This document shows positions 33,421 to 45,300 of a stretch of DNA of 64,000 nt, piece by piece. Below the pieces are notes generated by a model, which was given only the letters and a program-made list of their open reading frames with translations, was not told where the DNA came from and did not search any database. The position numbers and the translations under genes were made by a program. Positions within the stretch are counted from its first letter, which is position 1. Each line of letters starts with the position of its first letter. This DNA is from Saturnia japonica (lineage: Eukaryota; Arthropoda; Insecta; Lepidoptera; Saturniidae), in contig CM065334.1 of NCBI GenBank assembly GCA_033032175.1, positions 803,705-867,704 of the forward strand, in the 5' to 3' direction.

Positions 33421-33871
33421 TTGTGAAATACAAAAAAAACGAGACTACAAATTACTTGAACTATACGAACTTTATTAAAAGAAGGTGAAAGACCATTACC
33501 ATCTTATACCATTGTTTTATTCCGTAACGGGACCGATAAGCTTTAAATGTTTGTTTGAACAGCGATATCTTTTCGAATCTACGTATACAAATACTCGATG
33601 TTTCGAGTCGATTCTAGAAGTTTCCACATATTTCAACTATAGTAGAGTTTTTCTATTTTTGTCAAGCTGTAACAATATTTTATTTTCATATTTATGTTAT
33701 TTTTATTATTATTATATCTACTATGCTACTTTATTTAAGTTTTATTCACAAGTTCTCACGTTATTGTAGTTTATTCCTTAAGAATCGATTTATGTAAATT
33801 ATAAAGCAAAAACAAGTGTTAAAGAAAGTGAAGTGGTTTTGTTGTCCCTCCGCGCAATTAATAATTTAATA

Positions 33872-34236
33872 TCTATATATTAATACGTGAAGCAAAAGCT
33901 TTCTACCCCTTTTTAATCGTGTTACGTGCACGGAAGACTGTGACATTTGGCATGGTTAAAATTTATATGGGAAGGAGTGCAGAAAGCTAAAATTTATTTA
34001 TAATATCTGTTACTAATATATTTATTTAAATAAATCAATACTGCAAATCCTAACTTGACCGGTGCCATTGAACTTAGACCCCCCAAAATATTGACATTGT
34101 CACTCAATTAAAAGTGACAGCAACTGTTATAGATAATACTCATTGTTTAGGTTCATGAATACTGTATATGTCAAACAGAAAATAGTCTATGTTAAAAGAG
34201 TCGCTGGTCGATTTTCGACCTTAGGGGGATCGCTGG
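33872..34236 (+). mobile_element. Non-autonomous Helitron-like family A, copy 6
   Basis: Starts TCTATATATTAATACGTGAA; hairpin GGTCGATTTTCGACC at 34206-34220; ends CTGG (34233-34236), still within the CTRR rule. It lies about 150 bases beyond the 3' end of peptide gene G1. Confidence 0.8.
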
Positions 34237-34389
34237 TATTAAAAATAATTTAACTTCAAACAAACATCAAAATTGAAATGCACAATAAAATTGTGCTGAT
34301 GCGTTTAGGGTTTGAGAATTGCTTGATTTCAATTTAAATAATATAATTGAAATGAAACGTTTCTGTACATAGATGTATAATAAAATAAA

Positions 34390-34395
34390 TTTATT
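34390..34395 (-). terminator. Polyadenylation signal of peptide gene G1
   Basis: AATAAA on the minus strand about 140 bases after the G1 stop codon. Confidence 0.55.
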
Positions 34396-34531
34396 TTAAT
34401 ACATATAATTCAAAACATAGGTCACACATGATTAGGTAACATTAAATATATTACATACGACAATATGCAAAAGGGATGTCTGTTGGTCACTGGATGTGAA
34501 CACAGAGGACGGCCAACTGGACGCTGCATTT

Positions 34532-37500
34532 TTATCCTGTAACATATTTAATAAGTAATAAAATAATATCAATAGAGATTGTATTATATGCAACACAAAA
34601 AACTTAAAAAATATGCATGACAATAATTGACAAAATAGTAACACTAAACAATAGAAACTATGTCACGTAAACTACAATCAATAACAGAATATAACCTTCA
34701 AATAACCTTAGTTAATAAATATAAATATAAAATGTAACTGCTCAAGATTCCTTTATAGAATCTCTTTTACGCAATGAATAAAATTGAGACGAGACCAAAA
34801 TAAACGTATACAGAGATTACAAAAGTAGTAACAAAGATAATATGTAACTACCCTCAGATTATATGTTTAGACTAGCTGTAGCTGTGTATATAGTACATTC
34901 ATTTGCTATATCTCTTATGGTTTACTCAGCATAAGCCATTTAAGCGCCCGAATTGATTCACCGTGACCAGTTTTTTTTTTATTTGTGCGGAACCGTAATT
35001 ATTTTTCTAAAATAAAAGTAGCCTAAGTTACTTCCTATATCATCGGCTATCTATCAGTGAATGTCCCGTCAAAATTGGTCCAACCGTTTCAGAAATTACA
35101 CGGAACAAACAGACAGACAGGCAGACACAAATTTTATAAATAGGTTTTTTGTTATAAATTTCGTATCAACTTTCATATTCATTTTGTAAAAAGCTGTTAT
35201 TTTGACATTACAAACAGACACTTCAATTTTATTAATTGTATAGTTATATGTTTAGATTTATAATAAATGAAAAATGAACATTCATAGCTAAGTAACTTCA
35301 TAATGTTGCACTTCCAACAAATGATGGATTCAATTCTACCCTCCACTAAACACGACAAAAAAATAACAGTGTGCTCATTCCTTTCTATAACATTGAGTCA
35401 TTCAAACATAACGTGAAGTGACATTTGAAAGAGCAAACAAGCATACTGCCCGCTTGTTAGTAAGCGGTTACCGAAGTCTATGGACGCTTGTGATACCATA
35501 AACCCCTACTCTTAGTGATTGAGACATACCCTAACTAGAGACGGGTAACAATGTACCACACTGTTTAATTGCGCTAACTCAGTTCAATGCACCGGATGTA
35601 TCGACTCACTTATTCCAAATGTATTTACGCACCGCATTTCAGTGCAACATCTCAAAACATGGCTAGGTTAGTGAAAATCTTTCGTAGCTACATAACCTTT
35701 TACTTAAGAACACCTCGTATAGAGATATTAGTAAAACATAATTGACGGATTTATTTCGAGAATCAAATTTGTCAGTTTTTAGTCGAAATCAAATAGTTAC
35801 ACTATCGTGTAAACGAGTTACAAAGTTTCTAATTCCAATTTTTTGTTTCATAAAAATCAACCGCGCCAGTCACGTGATATTCGTTTGCTTCGAAAACCAT
35901 ATTTTTCTATGACTTCAATTGGTTATGCTATAAAAAATATAACTACAATGAACTAGCACTAGCTATTTCATAATATATAATATTTGTAACATTTACAATT
36001 ACCTGCATTAACTATTCTTTGTCATTGCCTTATTGGATTTATGTTTAATTTTCTTTTACTATTGAAAAAATTGTTACGTAAAGCATACGCCAGTTAAAAA
36101 CTGAATCTATGAAATAGATTTTTAAGACGACATTATATCAAAATAACTCTTTATTTATTTGGCGGGTGACTTTTTTTCTCCCGAAAAGTAAGCACATTTG
36201 ACAAAGGTGGTTTTTGAAATAAATCTATATATTGTTAACCTTCATAAATTTAAAGGTGACAGGGTTCAGCTATAATGGATGTAATGTAAAATTTTGTGAA
36301 ATATAAATTATTATTATTATTATTTTCGTTTTGTGTAAAGCATCATAGTACGTTCAAGAACTTAAAGATTATTTAGATAACAAAAACACACCGTACCGGT
36401 CAGCCAACTCGTTCATTCTCTCACTCGCTGAGTTAACGCTGAGTTAAAGTGCACTGCCTTTATTAAAACACAGCAGGCCTAGGTTATAGGCGGCGCGTAT
36501 CTTTTTATATCACCATCGCACTTATTTCAGTTAACTCAATACGCCGACAGAGTAAACTGCGTATGTGTTATTGAGTTGACGTAAGTAGAGTTGCTGAGTT
36601 GTATGCTATCCTTAGGGACGATGCGGTAGTAAATCTATAAATAAAGCTATGACTTCCTTACCTGGTAATCCACCTATACCACTTATACCACCCGTCGCTC
36701 CACCAAGTCCTCCTCCCCCTACCGGTGCCCCTCCTCCCATCAGACCACCTATTGCGTTATTTATAGTTCCCATAGGTCCGCCCACAGCTCCGGCTAAACC
36801 ACCTCCTGAAACACCGATCAATTCTTTAGTTAAATTTACCTTTATAATTATAACTAACGCTTTGCCCGCGGTTTCTTTCACGTGATGGTTGATTTATGTC
36901 GTCCCATCTTGTTACCCGGCTGTGAAAAAGGAGGGTTATGTTGTTGTCTATTTCTTTTTTTTTCAATAATATTACTTGTTTACTTTCTAACTTAATTGCT
37001 AAATACCAATTCTCAATAGATATATCTTCAAAAATGACGGATTTTCATGCCCCTTTTCACCACCTCGGGTGTTGAATTTCTAAAAACAATCTTTCCTTAA
37101 TGTTCACTTACAGTGTAAAAGGAACCCGCGTTCAAATTATCACAGTTTTAGTCCCAGTAGTTTGGGATGTGCGTTGACATATCAATCAGTCAGTCAGTTA
37201 TACTTTTAAATAATGTATAGATTAGCATAGATTACCTTAAAATACCTAAGCTCCGTGGCTGACAAGTCAATTGGTCAGGAATTGAACGGGCCGATATCAC
37301 AAATAGAAATATAAGATTCAGCCGAACAAACATCCAGCTTCGTGATTTAATAAAATATTTTGAGCCACAAAAATAAATACAAATACATTGCATCGAAAGA
37401 ATACTTTACCTTGAGGAAGAGGTGAAGAGGTGACGAAACTCATAACTACGAGGATCTGAAAATGGAATATATGTTGTATAAATTCTATTACATGGAATAA

Positions 37501-37785
37501 CTTTAAAAGCTTGTAGCGCAAATAAAAAAGAGGAATTTACACAAAATAAAACTTGCTCATTACAACCTTTTGAAATTATATCACCGATAGAAGAGCTCAG
37601 TTTTAACAGGTGTCAAGTTCCATAGCTGTTCTTTTAATTATAGCTGTAGGAATATACGTTCTTCAAATCAATTTGTTACTTTGTTTCATATGGATTTAAT
37701 AATAAAAAGCGGCTAAAGTAGTTTTCACATATAAAACTATAATACTCACCATATACAAGAAGAGTGCTAACGTAACTTTTGTCAT
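34532..37785 (-). CDS. G1: secreted glycine-rich peptide precursor, four exons
   Basis: Not a family I can name. Exons on the minus strand: 37785-37750 (MTKVTLALFLYM, then GTGAGT), 37455-37410 (TTTTCAG acceptor; ILVVMSFVTSSPLPQ, then GTAAAG), 36805-36662 (GTTTCAG acceptor; 48 residues, more than half Gly, e.g. GGLMGGGAPVGGGGLGG, then GTAAGG) and 34536-34532 plus 3' UTR. Phases agree at every junction (0, 1, 1). The predicted product has 76 residues: a signal peptide probably cut near VTSS, then a short Ser/Pro/Gln segment and a Gly/Ala/Pro/Met-rich body ending GIGGLPG. The last codon is G|GA split by intron 3, with TAA next. No Cys. G2 and G3 share the whole structure. It could be a structural, antimicrobial or signalling peptide; the sequence does not decide. 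Intron 3 carries a family F element. Confidence 0.72.
34872..35242 (-). repeat. Helitron-like family F, shortened copy in G1 intron 3
   Basis: CTAGCTGTAGCTGTG at the left, AGCTGTTATTTTGACATTAC and TTTTATTAATTGTATA at the right. The outer CTAG-side part is deleted compared with 25650-26169. Confidence 0.55.
35243..36661. other. Remainder of G1 intron 3
   Basis: 36390-36660 is related to the corresponding part of G2 intron 3 (TCGCTGAGTTAACGCTGA against TCGCTGAGCTAACGCTGA). The rest is unmatched. Confidence 0.45.
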
Positions 37786-37848
37786 TTTAATATGTTTTCT
37801 CAAGAGCAGCTTCACAATAACACTATTATGTTTTCCGAACTAAAACTC

Positions 37849-37856
37849 TTTATATA
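37849..37856 (-). promoter_or_regulatory. TATA box of peptide gene G1
   Basis: TATATAAA on the minus strand, 64 bases upstream of the ATG at 37785. G2 has TATATAAA at a comparable distance. Confidence 0.6.
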
Positions 37857-38129
37857 ACAATCCAAAACAAATATTAATATGGACAATAGGTACATAATAC
37901 AATGCAATATAAATATTGTTAGAATTTGGTCTGTTTGTTTGAACGTGAATCATTTTGAAACAAATAATTTGAATGTAGTTACCACAGAATAGGTAAGAGA
38001 AAAACGGCTCCGGCCGACCTTGAAAATTGTTAATAGTTACCTAGACCCGACTTTAGCGCTGGAGCTGTTGCTTCTACAATATTTAATGAAAATATCGATC
38101 TGGGAATTTAATTAATAAAATATTATTTA

Positions 38130-38620
38130 TCTATACTAATAATATAAAGCTGAAGAGTTTGTTTGTTTGTTTAGTTGAACGCGATAATCTCAAGAACTAC
38201 TGATTCGAATGGAAAAATTATTTCAGTGTTGGATAGGCCATCTATCGAGGAAGGCTTATAGCGTATATAACATTGCGCTACATCCAATAGGAGCGGTGCA
38301 TTAATGAAAAATGTCGCAAAAACGGGAAAAATAAATTCCTCTTGAGGGCTTCCATTGTGTGCGCTGCGTAAATGGTTAAAGTTGCGAAACAAGTATGTGT
38401 GAAGGAATTGTTTCTCTTAAAAAGTAAAAAGAAAAATCCGCGATAGAATATGTCTGTCTTGATTCAATATAAGCTTTTATATGGTAATAAAATTAGTTCT
38501 AAAATAATGCATTATTTGCGAAAGTGTTTTATAAACATGGTATTAATCCTTATCAAAATAAAAACTTTATTCATCATAAGTATTTAATTTTGGACAAAAC
38601 TGTCGTTTACATACATCATT
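38130..38620 (+). repeat. Helitron-like family D member with intact 5' end
   Basis: Starts TCTATACTAATAATATAAAG, then CTGAAGAGTTTGTTTGTTTG and TTGAACGCGATAATCTCAAG. The 3' part is diverged. It supports TC as the 5' terminus of this family. Confidence 0.55.
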
Positions 38621-38851
38621 TGATTTCAATGAACATCTTAGGAATTGTCACAGTATTAAAATAACTCCGCAGCAAAATAATAATTAAGTACCGCTCGTGC
38701 ATTTTAGCGGAATGATATAGCAGGCAGGCGGCAACCATAAATTGTATTTTAGGTGCCTAAGACAATTGTTATTTGTCTCTCTGCCTACTGCCCACTCTCT
38801 CTCTCTTATGGGATGCAGACAAAGTTGCGCGGTTCAGCTAACTATACATGA

Positions 38852-39194
38852 CTAGAGGTCGCCCAATGATCGAAATTCGACCAGCGACTTTTTAATCATA
38901 GACAATTTTCTGTTTGACACTTCCAGTATGAACTTAAACCATGAGTATTATCTACATCACTTGCTGTCACTTTTTATTGAGTGACAATGTCAGAATTTTA
39001 GGGGGTCTAAGTTCAATGACACTGTTAGCGTTAGGATTCGCAGTATTAATTTATTTAATTTAAATATTATAGATAAATTTTTGCTTTCTGCGCTCCCTCT
39101 CCATATAAACTTTAACCATGCAAAATCTCATAGTCTTCCGTGCACGAAATATGCTTAAAAAGGGGTATAAAATTTTTGCTTCACGTGTTAATAT
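38852..39194 (-). mobile_element. Non-autonomous Helitron-like family A, copy 7
   Basis: CTAG at 38852-38855, hairpin partner GAAATTCGACC, CACGTGTTAATATA at the right end. Minus orientation. Confidence 0.75.
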
Positions 39195-39454
39195 AATGAT
39201 TTAAAAAAGTTATTATTAAAAAGACTAGTATAATTTATTGTAGGTTGCTAGGTACATCTTTACTGCTAGAAGCTGTCATATTATTAACTATACATAGGGA
39301 CTTTCATCCTCTTCCTTACAACCTTTTTTGGGGTTGAATTTCCAGAAATCTTTCCTTAATGCTTACCTACAGTGTAACAGGAACCCACCCGCATGTAAAA
39401 TATCACGGTCCTAGGCGCAGTAGTTTAGACAGCCCGTTGATATTATGTCGTATA

Positions 39455-39969
39455 TCTATACAATTAATAAAATTGAAGTGTCTGTTTGTAATGTCAAAAT
39501 AATAGCTTTTTACTAAATCCATTTGAAAGTATATACGATACCTATAACAAAAAACCTATTTTTACAATTTTTGTCTGTCTGTTTGTTCTGGGTAATCACC
39601 GAAACGGTTGGACCGATTTTGACGGGACTTTCACTGGTTCACAGCTGATGTTATAAGGAGTAACTTAGGATACTTTCGTTTTAGAAAAAGAATTAGTGTT
39701 CCACACAAATAAAAGAACTGTTCATAGTAAATCAATTCGGGCGCTTAAATGGCTTACACTGAGTAAAACATAAGGGATATAGTAAATTAATTTACTAGAT
39801 AATTGTAGATATTAAAAAGACATATATAAAATTCAGCAAGAGCATATGTCTACCTTCTAAGGAACAGCCACAACAAGCATTTTTGTCATTAAAATAGCCG
39901 GGAGCGGGGGCGTGTGTTCGATCGATGGCATTCTGTAATTCACATGAGCGAAGCCGCGGGCACAGCTTG
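39455..39969 (+). repeat. Helitron-like family F, full-length copy
   Basis: Starts TCTATACAATTAATAAAATT; ends AGCCGCGGGCACAGCTTG, with the terminal CTAG changed to CTTG. Confidence 0.65.
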
Positions 39970-40429
39970 CTCTTTTTGTAAAAATAAAGTGTATGCACGT
40001 ATCACATTGGTTTTCAGCGTTAGCCAGGAGGCTTAGTAAACTTGTTTGTTCAGTTTTAGCATTTGTTGTTACGTCAAATATAAAACTAATGTTAACACAG
40101 GTGAATTTTTTAATTTTTTGGATTTTATTCTGTCAATAGAGTGTCTAAACACAATAGGCAATAATTAAAATCGAACAAAAGCAATGTTTTCAAAGCAAAT
40201 CCAACGTCCGTTTTGGTATGAAATATTACTTTAAACAAATACGTGCAGTTCCACCGTCAAGGCTTGCAGGCTTGCAGGGTTGCAGGGTTGACAGCGACGA
40301 CCGTCGTTGTATTTCTGGTCTATTGATAGTCACTGTTATTGTTATATAGTACTGTGGTTACCGTGAGACACAGTGTCATCACTTCATTATGCAATTATAA
40401 ACAATATTTAATTTTAAAATATTTCGTAT

Positions 40430-41335
40430 TTTTTTCTAGCGATTAATGGGATAAACAGGAACCTGTAAATGAACTTTTGACCTCTACTAAGTAAAACCAA
40501 ATTTTTGAAATTCAATTTAAATCCTAAGAATCCACTTATGAATGTGAAAACACTACCACCGGTTCGAAAAACATCCCAGCTATCGAGACGAACCGACAAG
40601 AAACTCGATCGGGTTTATCAACATCTTAATTAAATTTTTTAATTACATTTTATTGTATTTAATCATATACAGTTATATAATTTTCAGTAGATGTACAGAG
40701 AGGGAATCACATCCAGACATCACCATCATTCACGTAATCAGCACCCTATAATACACCTTCGACAATAAAACCAGCTTAACATGATTCTTGAACTTATTAT
40801 CCGGCAAATCGGTAATATGCTTAGGAAGTTTATTATAGAACCTAACACAATTACCTAAAAAACTTTTATTTGTTTCACTAAGTCTAAAAGATGAAATTAC
40901 TATTTTATATTTATTTCTAGTATTGAAATTGTACGTGTTAGTTACAAGTTCAAAATTATCTTTATTTTTCCGAACATACATTATATTTTCCAAGATGTAT
41001 TGGGAAGGTAAACTTAAGATACTATAGTCTTCAAACTTATTCCTCAATGATCCGCGTGGTTTCATATCATAAATTGCTCGAATTGCCCGTTTTTGTAATA
41101 CATAAATGGTATCTACCTCAGCTGCTGAACCCTACAGTAAAATACTGTAGGACATTAAACTGTGGAAGTAAGCGAAGTAGACCAGCTTAGCAGTAGCAAT
41201 ATCAGTTAACTGGCGAATCTTACGCACTGCGTATGCAGCGGAGCTTAATTTCCCTGCCAAGGTTTTAATGTGAGGACCCCATTGTAATTTTGCATTTAGT
41301 GTGATGCCTAAGAATACAGTAGGTACTAAACACGA
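40430..41335 (-). mobile_element. CR1/Rex1-like LINE, 5'-truncated
   Basis: The minus strand from 41335 encodes the C-terminal part of an RT protein (FLGITLNAKLQWGPHI, KLSSAAYAVRKIRQLTD), then a stop near 41140 and an open frame 41065-40730 (SLPSQYILENIMYVRKN, FNTRNKYKIVISSFRL, VRFYNKLPKHITDLPDNKF). The 3' UTR has CACCGGTTCGAAAAACATCC read on the + strand at 40557. No RT catalytic core remains, so it is dead on arrival. Same family as 5150-5806. Confidence 0.75.
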
Positions 41336-41450
41336 TAACAGTAGGTACTAGAACATCATAAAAATGGTGGTCGCCTTTGTATTATAATCCTACTATGGTT
41401 ACCATGAGGGACCGTAGCGTCAATGTGCCAAGCCCTTATAAAAAATAATC

Positions 41451-41810
41451 ATTATATTAATACGTGAAGCAAAAACTTTGTACCCCTTTTTAAGCCTATT
41501 GCGTTTACGGAAGACTATGAGATTTGGTATGATTAAACTTTATATGGAGAAGGAGTGCAGAAAGCTAAAATTTATTTATAATATCTTTTACAAGTATATT
41601 AAACTAAATTAATTAATACTGCGAATCCTAATCCATCCAGTGTCATTGAACTTAGACCCCCCAAAATTCTGACATTGTCACTCAATAAAAAGTGACAGCA
41701 AGTGATGTAGATAATACTCATGGTTTAAGTTCATACTGGAAGTGTCAAACAGAAAATTGTCTATGATTAAAAAGCCGCTGGTCGAATTTCGACCTTGGGG
41801 CGATCGCTAG
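41451..41810 (+). mobile_element. Non-autonomous Helitron-like family A, copy 8
   Basis: TTAATACGTGAAGCAAAAAC near the left; hairpin GGTCGAATTTCGACC, then CTAG at 41807-41810. Its counterpart in the second duplication copy is split by the LTR retrotransposon. Confidence 0.8.
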
Positions 41811-42045
41811 TAATAATAAATCGACTTAAAAAAACTTAATATTATTAAATAATATTTTCTTATGTACCTACACGAAGTTAAACCAACAAAACGAAATCAA
41901 AGGTACAAATTAGGGGTCTACAATATTTTTAAGGCTATGTGTATGCGTGTAATCACTAATCAGTACTTAGGTATATATACTTAGTACCATTCTTTCTTAT
42001 ATTTAAAGTTTGAGGAAATAACAGTACAATTTGTTATTAAACGAA

Positions 42046-42200
42046 CTTACCTGAACTGAAGTTCAATCATAATTATACTCGGTGCTTAGGATTCACCACA
42101 CGAGTGGTGACACTAGACGAGAAACTACCTGTGTTATATTTCAGTTACTAAGCTAGAAGGACGAAGCACGAAGTATAATTGCCTGATTTTCAGGTAAAAG
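42046..42200. repeat. 155-bp imperfect palindrome beyond the G2 3' end
   Basis: CTTACCTGAA ... AATTATACTCGGTGCTTAG on the left pairs with AAGCACGAAGTATAATT ... TTCAGGTAAAAG on the right. An inner CACCAC/GTGGTG stem is nested inside. The same structure is at 62066-62220. Confidence 0.65.
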
Positions 42201-42393
42201 AAAAAATCTAAAAGAATGTTTTTCTATAGATATTTATTACAGTTTTTTAATATATACATTAATATTATAACTCAAAACTTAGAGCACACATGATAAGGTA
42301 AACAAAACAATAATATATACGACAATGGGTATAAGTGATGTCTGTTAGTCACTGGATGTGAACTCAGAGGACGGCCAACTGGATGCTGCATTT

Positions 42394-45300
42394 TTATCCT
42401 GTAACATATTTAATAAGTAATAACATAATATCTATAGCGATTAGATTACATGCAACATAATAAGCTTTAAAAAAAAAGACAAAGCAGTCATGAGGACTGC
42501 TGACAAAAGTGAGAAGTGAAAACTATAAACAAACAATTGTTATTTTTGAATATCTAAATTAATTTTCTAATTATTGAAGTGAAAACTTTTTTTTGCGCGG
42601 TACGCATATTTTTAGATGAGATTAAATCTCTGGACTCGTGACACCGTTACAAGACGCTGTTATAATGTGTGCATATATGCATGTACATATAGCAGACCGC
42701 GAACTCGTCTTTCATAAAAGAATTTTAAATGTATTTTAAATTTTCTAATAATTAATAAAATACAATTCATAAATAAAATGCAATTCATTACCCAATAACC
42801 TTAGTAAAAAATGTCTAACGCGCCAAAATAAGTTTTCAGTTCTGTCGGCAGCACTCCCGGAGTGCAATTCTTTTTTGTTTGTTTAATTTTTAGGTTATAT
42901 TGCTACAAAGACTCAGTTTATCGTTAACACGTCACGTAACCATGTCGATGACGATTTACATGAATTTACTCCCTACCCAAACCTGCCTATAGAAGTTTTC
43001 AATTCAATATCCAATATTAAACAATAGAAAGTTTATTTAGGAGTAAGGGCACCAGGTAGGGTGTGACTGAGGTAGCCGCTTACCATCAGGCGAGTCGTAT
43101 GCCTGTTTGCCAAGTTAGACACAAAAAAAATACACATCGCGCCAGCACAGCGCCGTTCAGCCAGCTCATTCATTCACTGACTCGCTGAGCTAACGCTGAA
43201 TCAAACTGCGCTCTTTGCGCTAAAACTAAGTGGGCTTGAGGTCGTGACTGACGTATCAACCCGACACCCGACCAGCACCGCGTCGCCTCGTGCCGTTCAG
43301 ATTTCTTTGTATATAGTTCCTTAAATATGCACTTACTTGTCAACTACGTAATATCGCACTATCGACTCGCACGCAAACCGGCCCAACGCGGACGGCGAGT
43401 GGACCGCGAGTTGTCAACGCGAAGACGATGCTTCGTTAACGCGGCGCAACACCATGTACACTCAAATGAAAATCACTCACTAACTACTAAATACGTTGAC
43501 ACGCGAAGTTAAATAGTTGACCACGCGGCGTTCATCCGTCGACAACGAGTGGACATCGAGCGAGGAGGCGTAGCTGGTCGAGTGCTGGGTTGTAAGTGAG
43601 TACAGCGGTATGTAACATTTTACTGCGCCATGGCGCATAAGTTGCGTCTGTTTCATTGAGATGACGCAAGGAATTTAGCTGAGTTGCTAATATCTAGTCC
43701 TAATTAGCATGCATGCTTTTCCTTAAGGAAATAATACTTTAATGAATCCTATAGCTATGGTTCTGACTGCCTCACCTGTTTGTATTCCACCGACACCTCC
43801 CACACCTCCACCTAAACCTGAAACACCGATCAATTCTTTAGTTAAACTTACCCAATCCTAAAGATAGGCGATACATATCGTATCACTAACATGAGCACTA
43901 TATTCTGGTTAAGTACTTATAGTTAGATGATTTAAATAACCTTATCAAAATAAACATTTTATTAATAAAATAATAAAACATGTAAAGCAATAATTTTATA
44001 TTAGACGTCTCTGTTTTTTCATAACCATGACAACCGTCTTGTAGCGACATCTATCTCACCACATACGACGCATCCTACATCGTGATATTAAAATTGACCG
44101 AACAATTAACAATGAACAAAAGTAACCTTTGTAAAGGGGGGATTCTCAGACGATACGGGTGTTATGTCTGGCGGGAAGCTGCCCAACGGTTGTTGTCGGG
44201 TTCTTTTATATATACTCAATTGTAGAGTTAATTTTAATATCATATGCAGAATGCATCGTATGTGGCGTGATAGATGTCTTTATGTAGAATGCGTCAGTTA
44301 TGGCGAGGATAGATGTAGCAACAGTCTCTCCGAGGTTTAACGCCCATTTTTTTTTTAAGAAATTACACCGCTCTATCTTCGCTCCCGCACCTCACCTCTC
44401 CTCACCCCCGCACCCTTCAACTCTTCGCCGCTCATCGCCTCTTTCCCACTCACACCTCTGCCTATCTCGCTCTGCACTCACTACACGTCACCAGCCGTCA
44501 TTTAAAATACTTGTGTTACAATTTACTTAACATAGCAACATACCATCAGGCATATATCCCCCACATCGTGTTAAGTTTATATCATCACAGGGTATCAATA
44601 CAAATGGACTTTTTGTCCATCTCTACCTAATCCATAATGTGAACGGGCGATATAACAAATGGAAATATAGGTTTCAGCCGAACAAATATCCATCTTAGTG
44701 AGTGTCTAAAATATTTCAACACACAAAAATAAATACAAATACATTGCATCGAAAATATACTTTCTTTACCTTGAGGAACAGGTGAAGAGGTGACGAAGCT
44801 CACAACGACGAGGATCTGAAAATTGAATACATTTACCATTTATTTATAGTAGTCTTCATGCTTGGTAGTATACTAATCATACGGGCTATCAGACCTGTCA
44901 CACAAAAGCTAGGCCACAGAGATATGTCACAAGATCGCTGTCAAATACCCTTGTATTGTGTTCCTGCGGTGAGTAGGAATTTCCAGAGCTGCTTGGGGTT
45001 GGGTTGCTTACCATCGTGCGGGCCGTATGGAAGTTTTACCACCTTTATAGTCAAAATTAGAAATATATAAGAACATCACCATGTACAGTGAAATTCCAGA
45101 TAATGTTAAAAAATGCGAATTTATTTTAAAAGAAATTTAGATCCTATGTGATAAATAAATCTTTCAACGCAATAACAGAATTTATGAATGAGACAACCAC
45201 ATCTTTGGAGAGTAATTTAGACGTATAACTAAATAATATAAATATTAATTTAATTAACACTTGACATGATGTTAGATAAATGACCAATATAAATAAATGT

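Larger units (their letters stand above)
41451..43990 (+). repeat. Segmental duplication, copy 1 (contains Helitron A and the 3' half of G2)
   Basis: Collinear and highly similar to 56110-56250 plus 61612-64000, including family A, a 155-bp foldback, G2 exon 4, family E, GC-rich intron sequence, G2 exon 3 and 150 bases beyond. The similarity reaches the right edge of the window, so the real length is unknown. Confidence 0.9.

Noticed and set aside
36649..36885. Plus-strand Pro-rich ORF opposite G1 exon 3
   Set aside because: It is the antisense shadow of the Gly-rich exon. Splice sites, phase and paralogues support the minus strand.
43327..43512. 61-codon ORF in the GC-rich part of G2 intron 3
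   Set aside because: The frame is not conserved in the duplicate at 63340-63530, so selection on this protein is unlikely.
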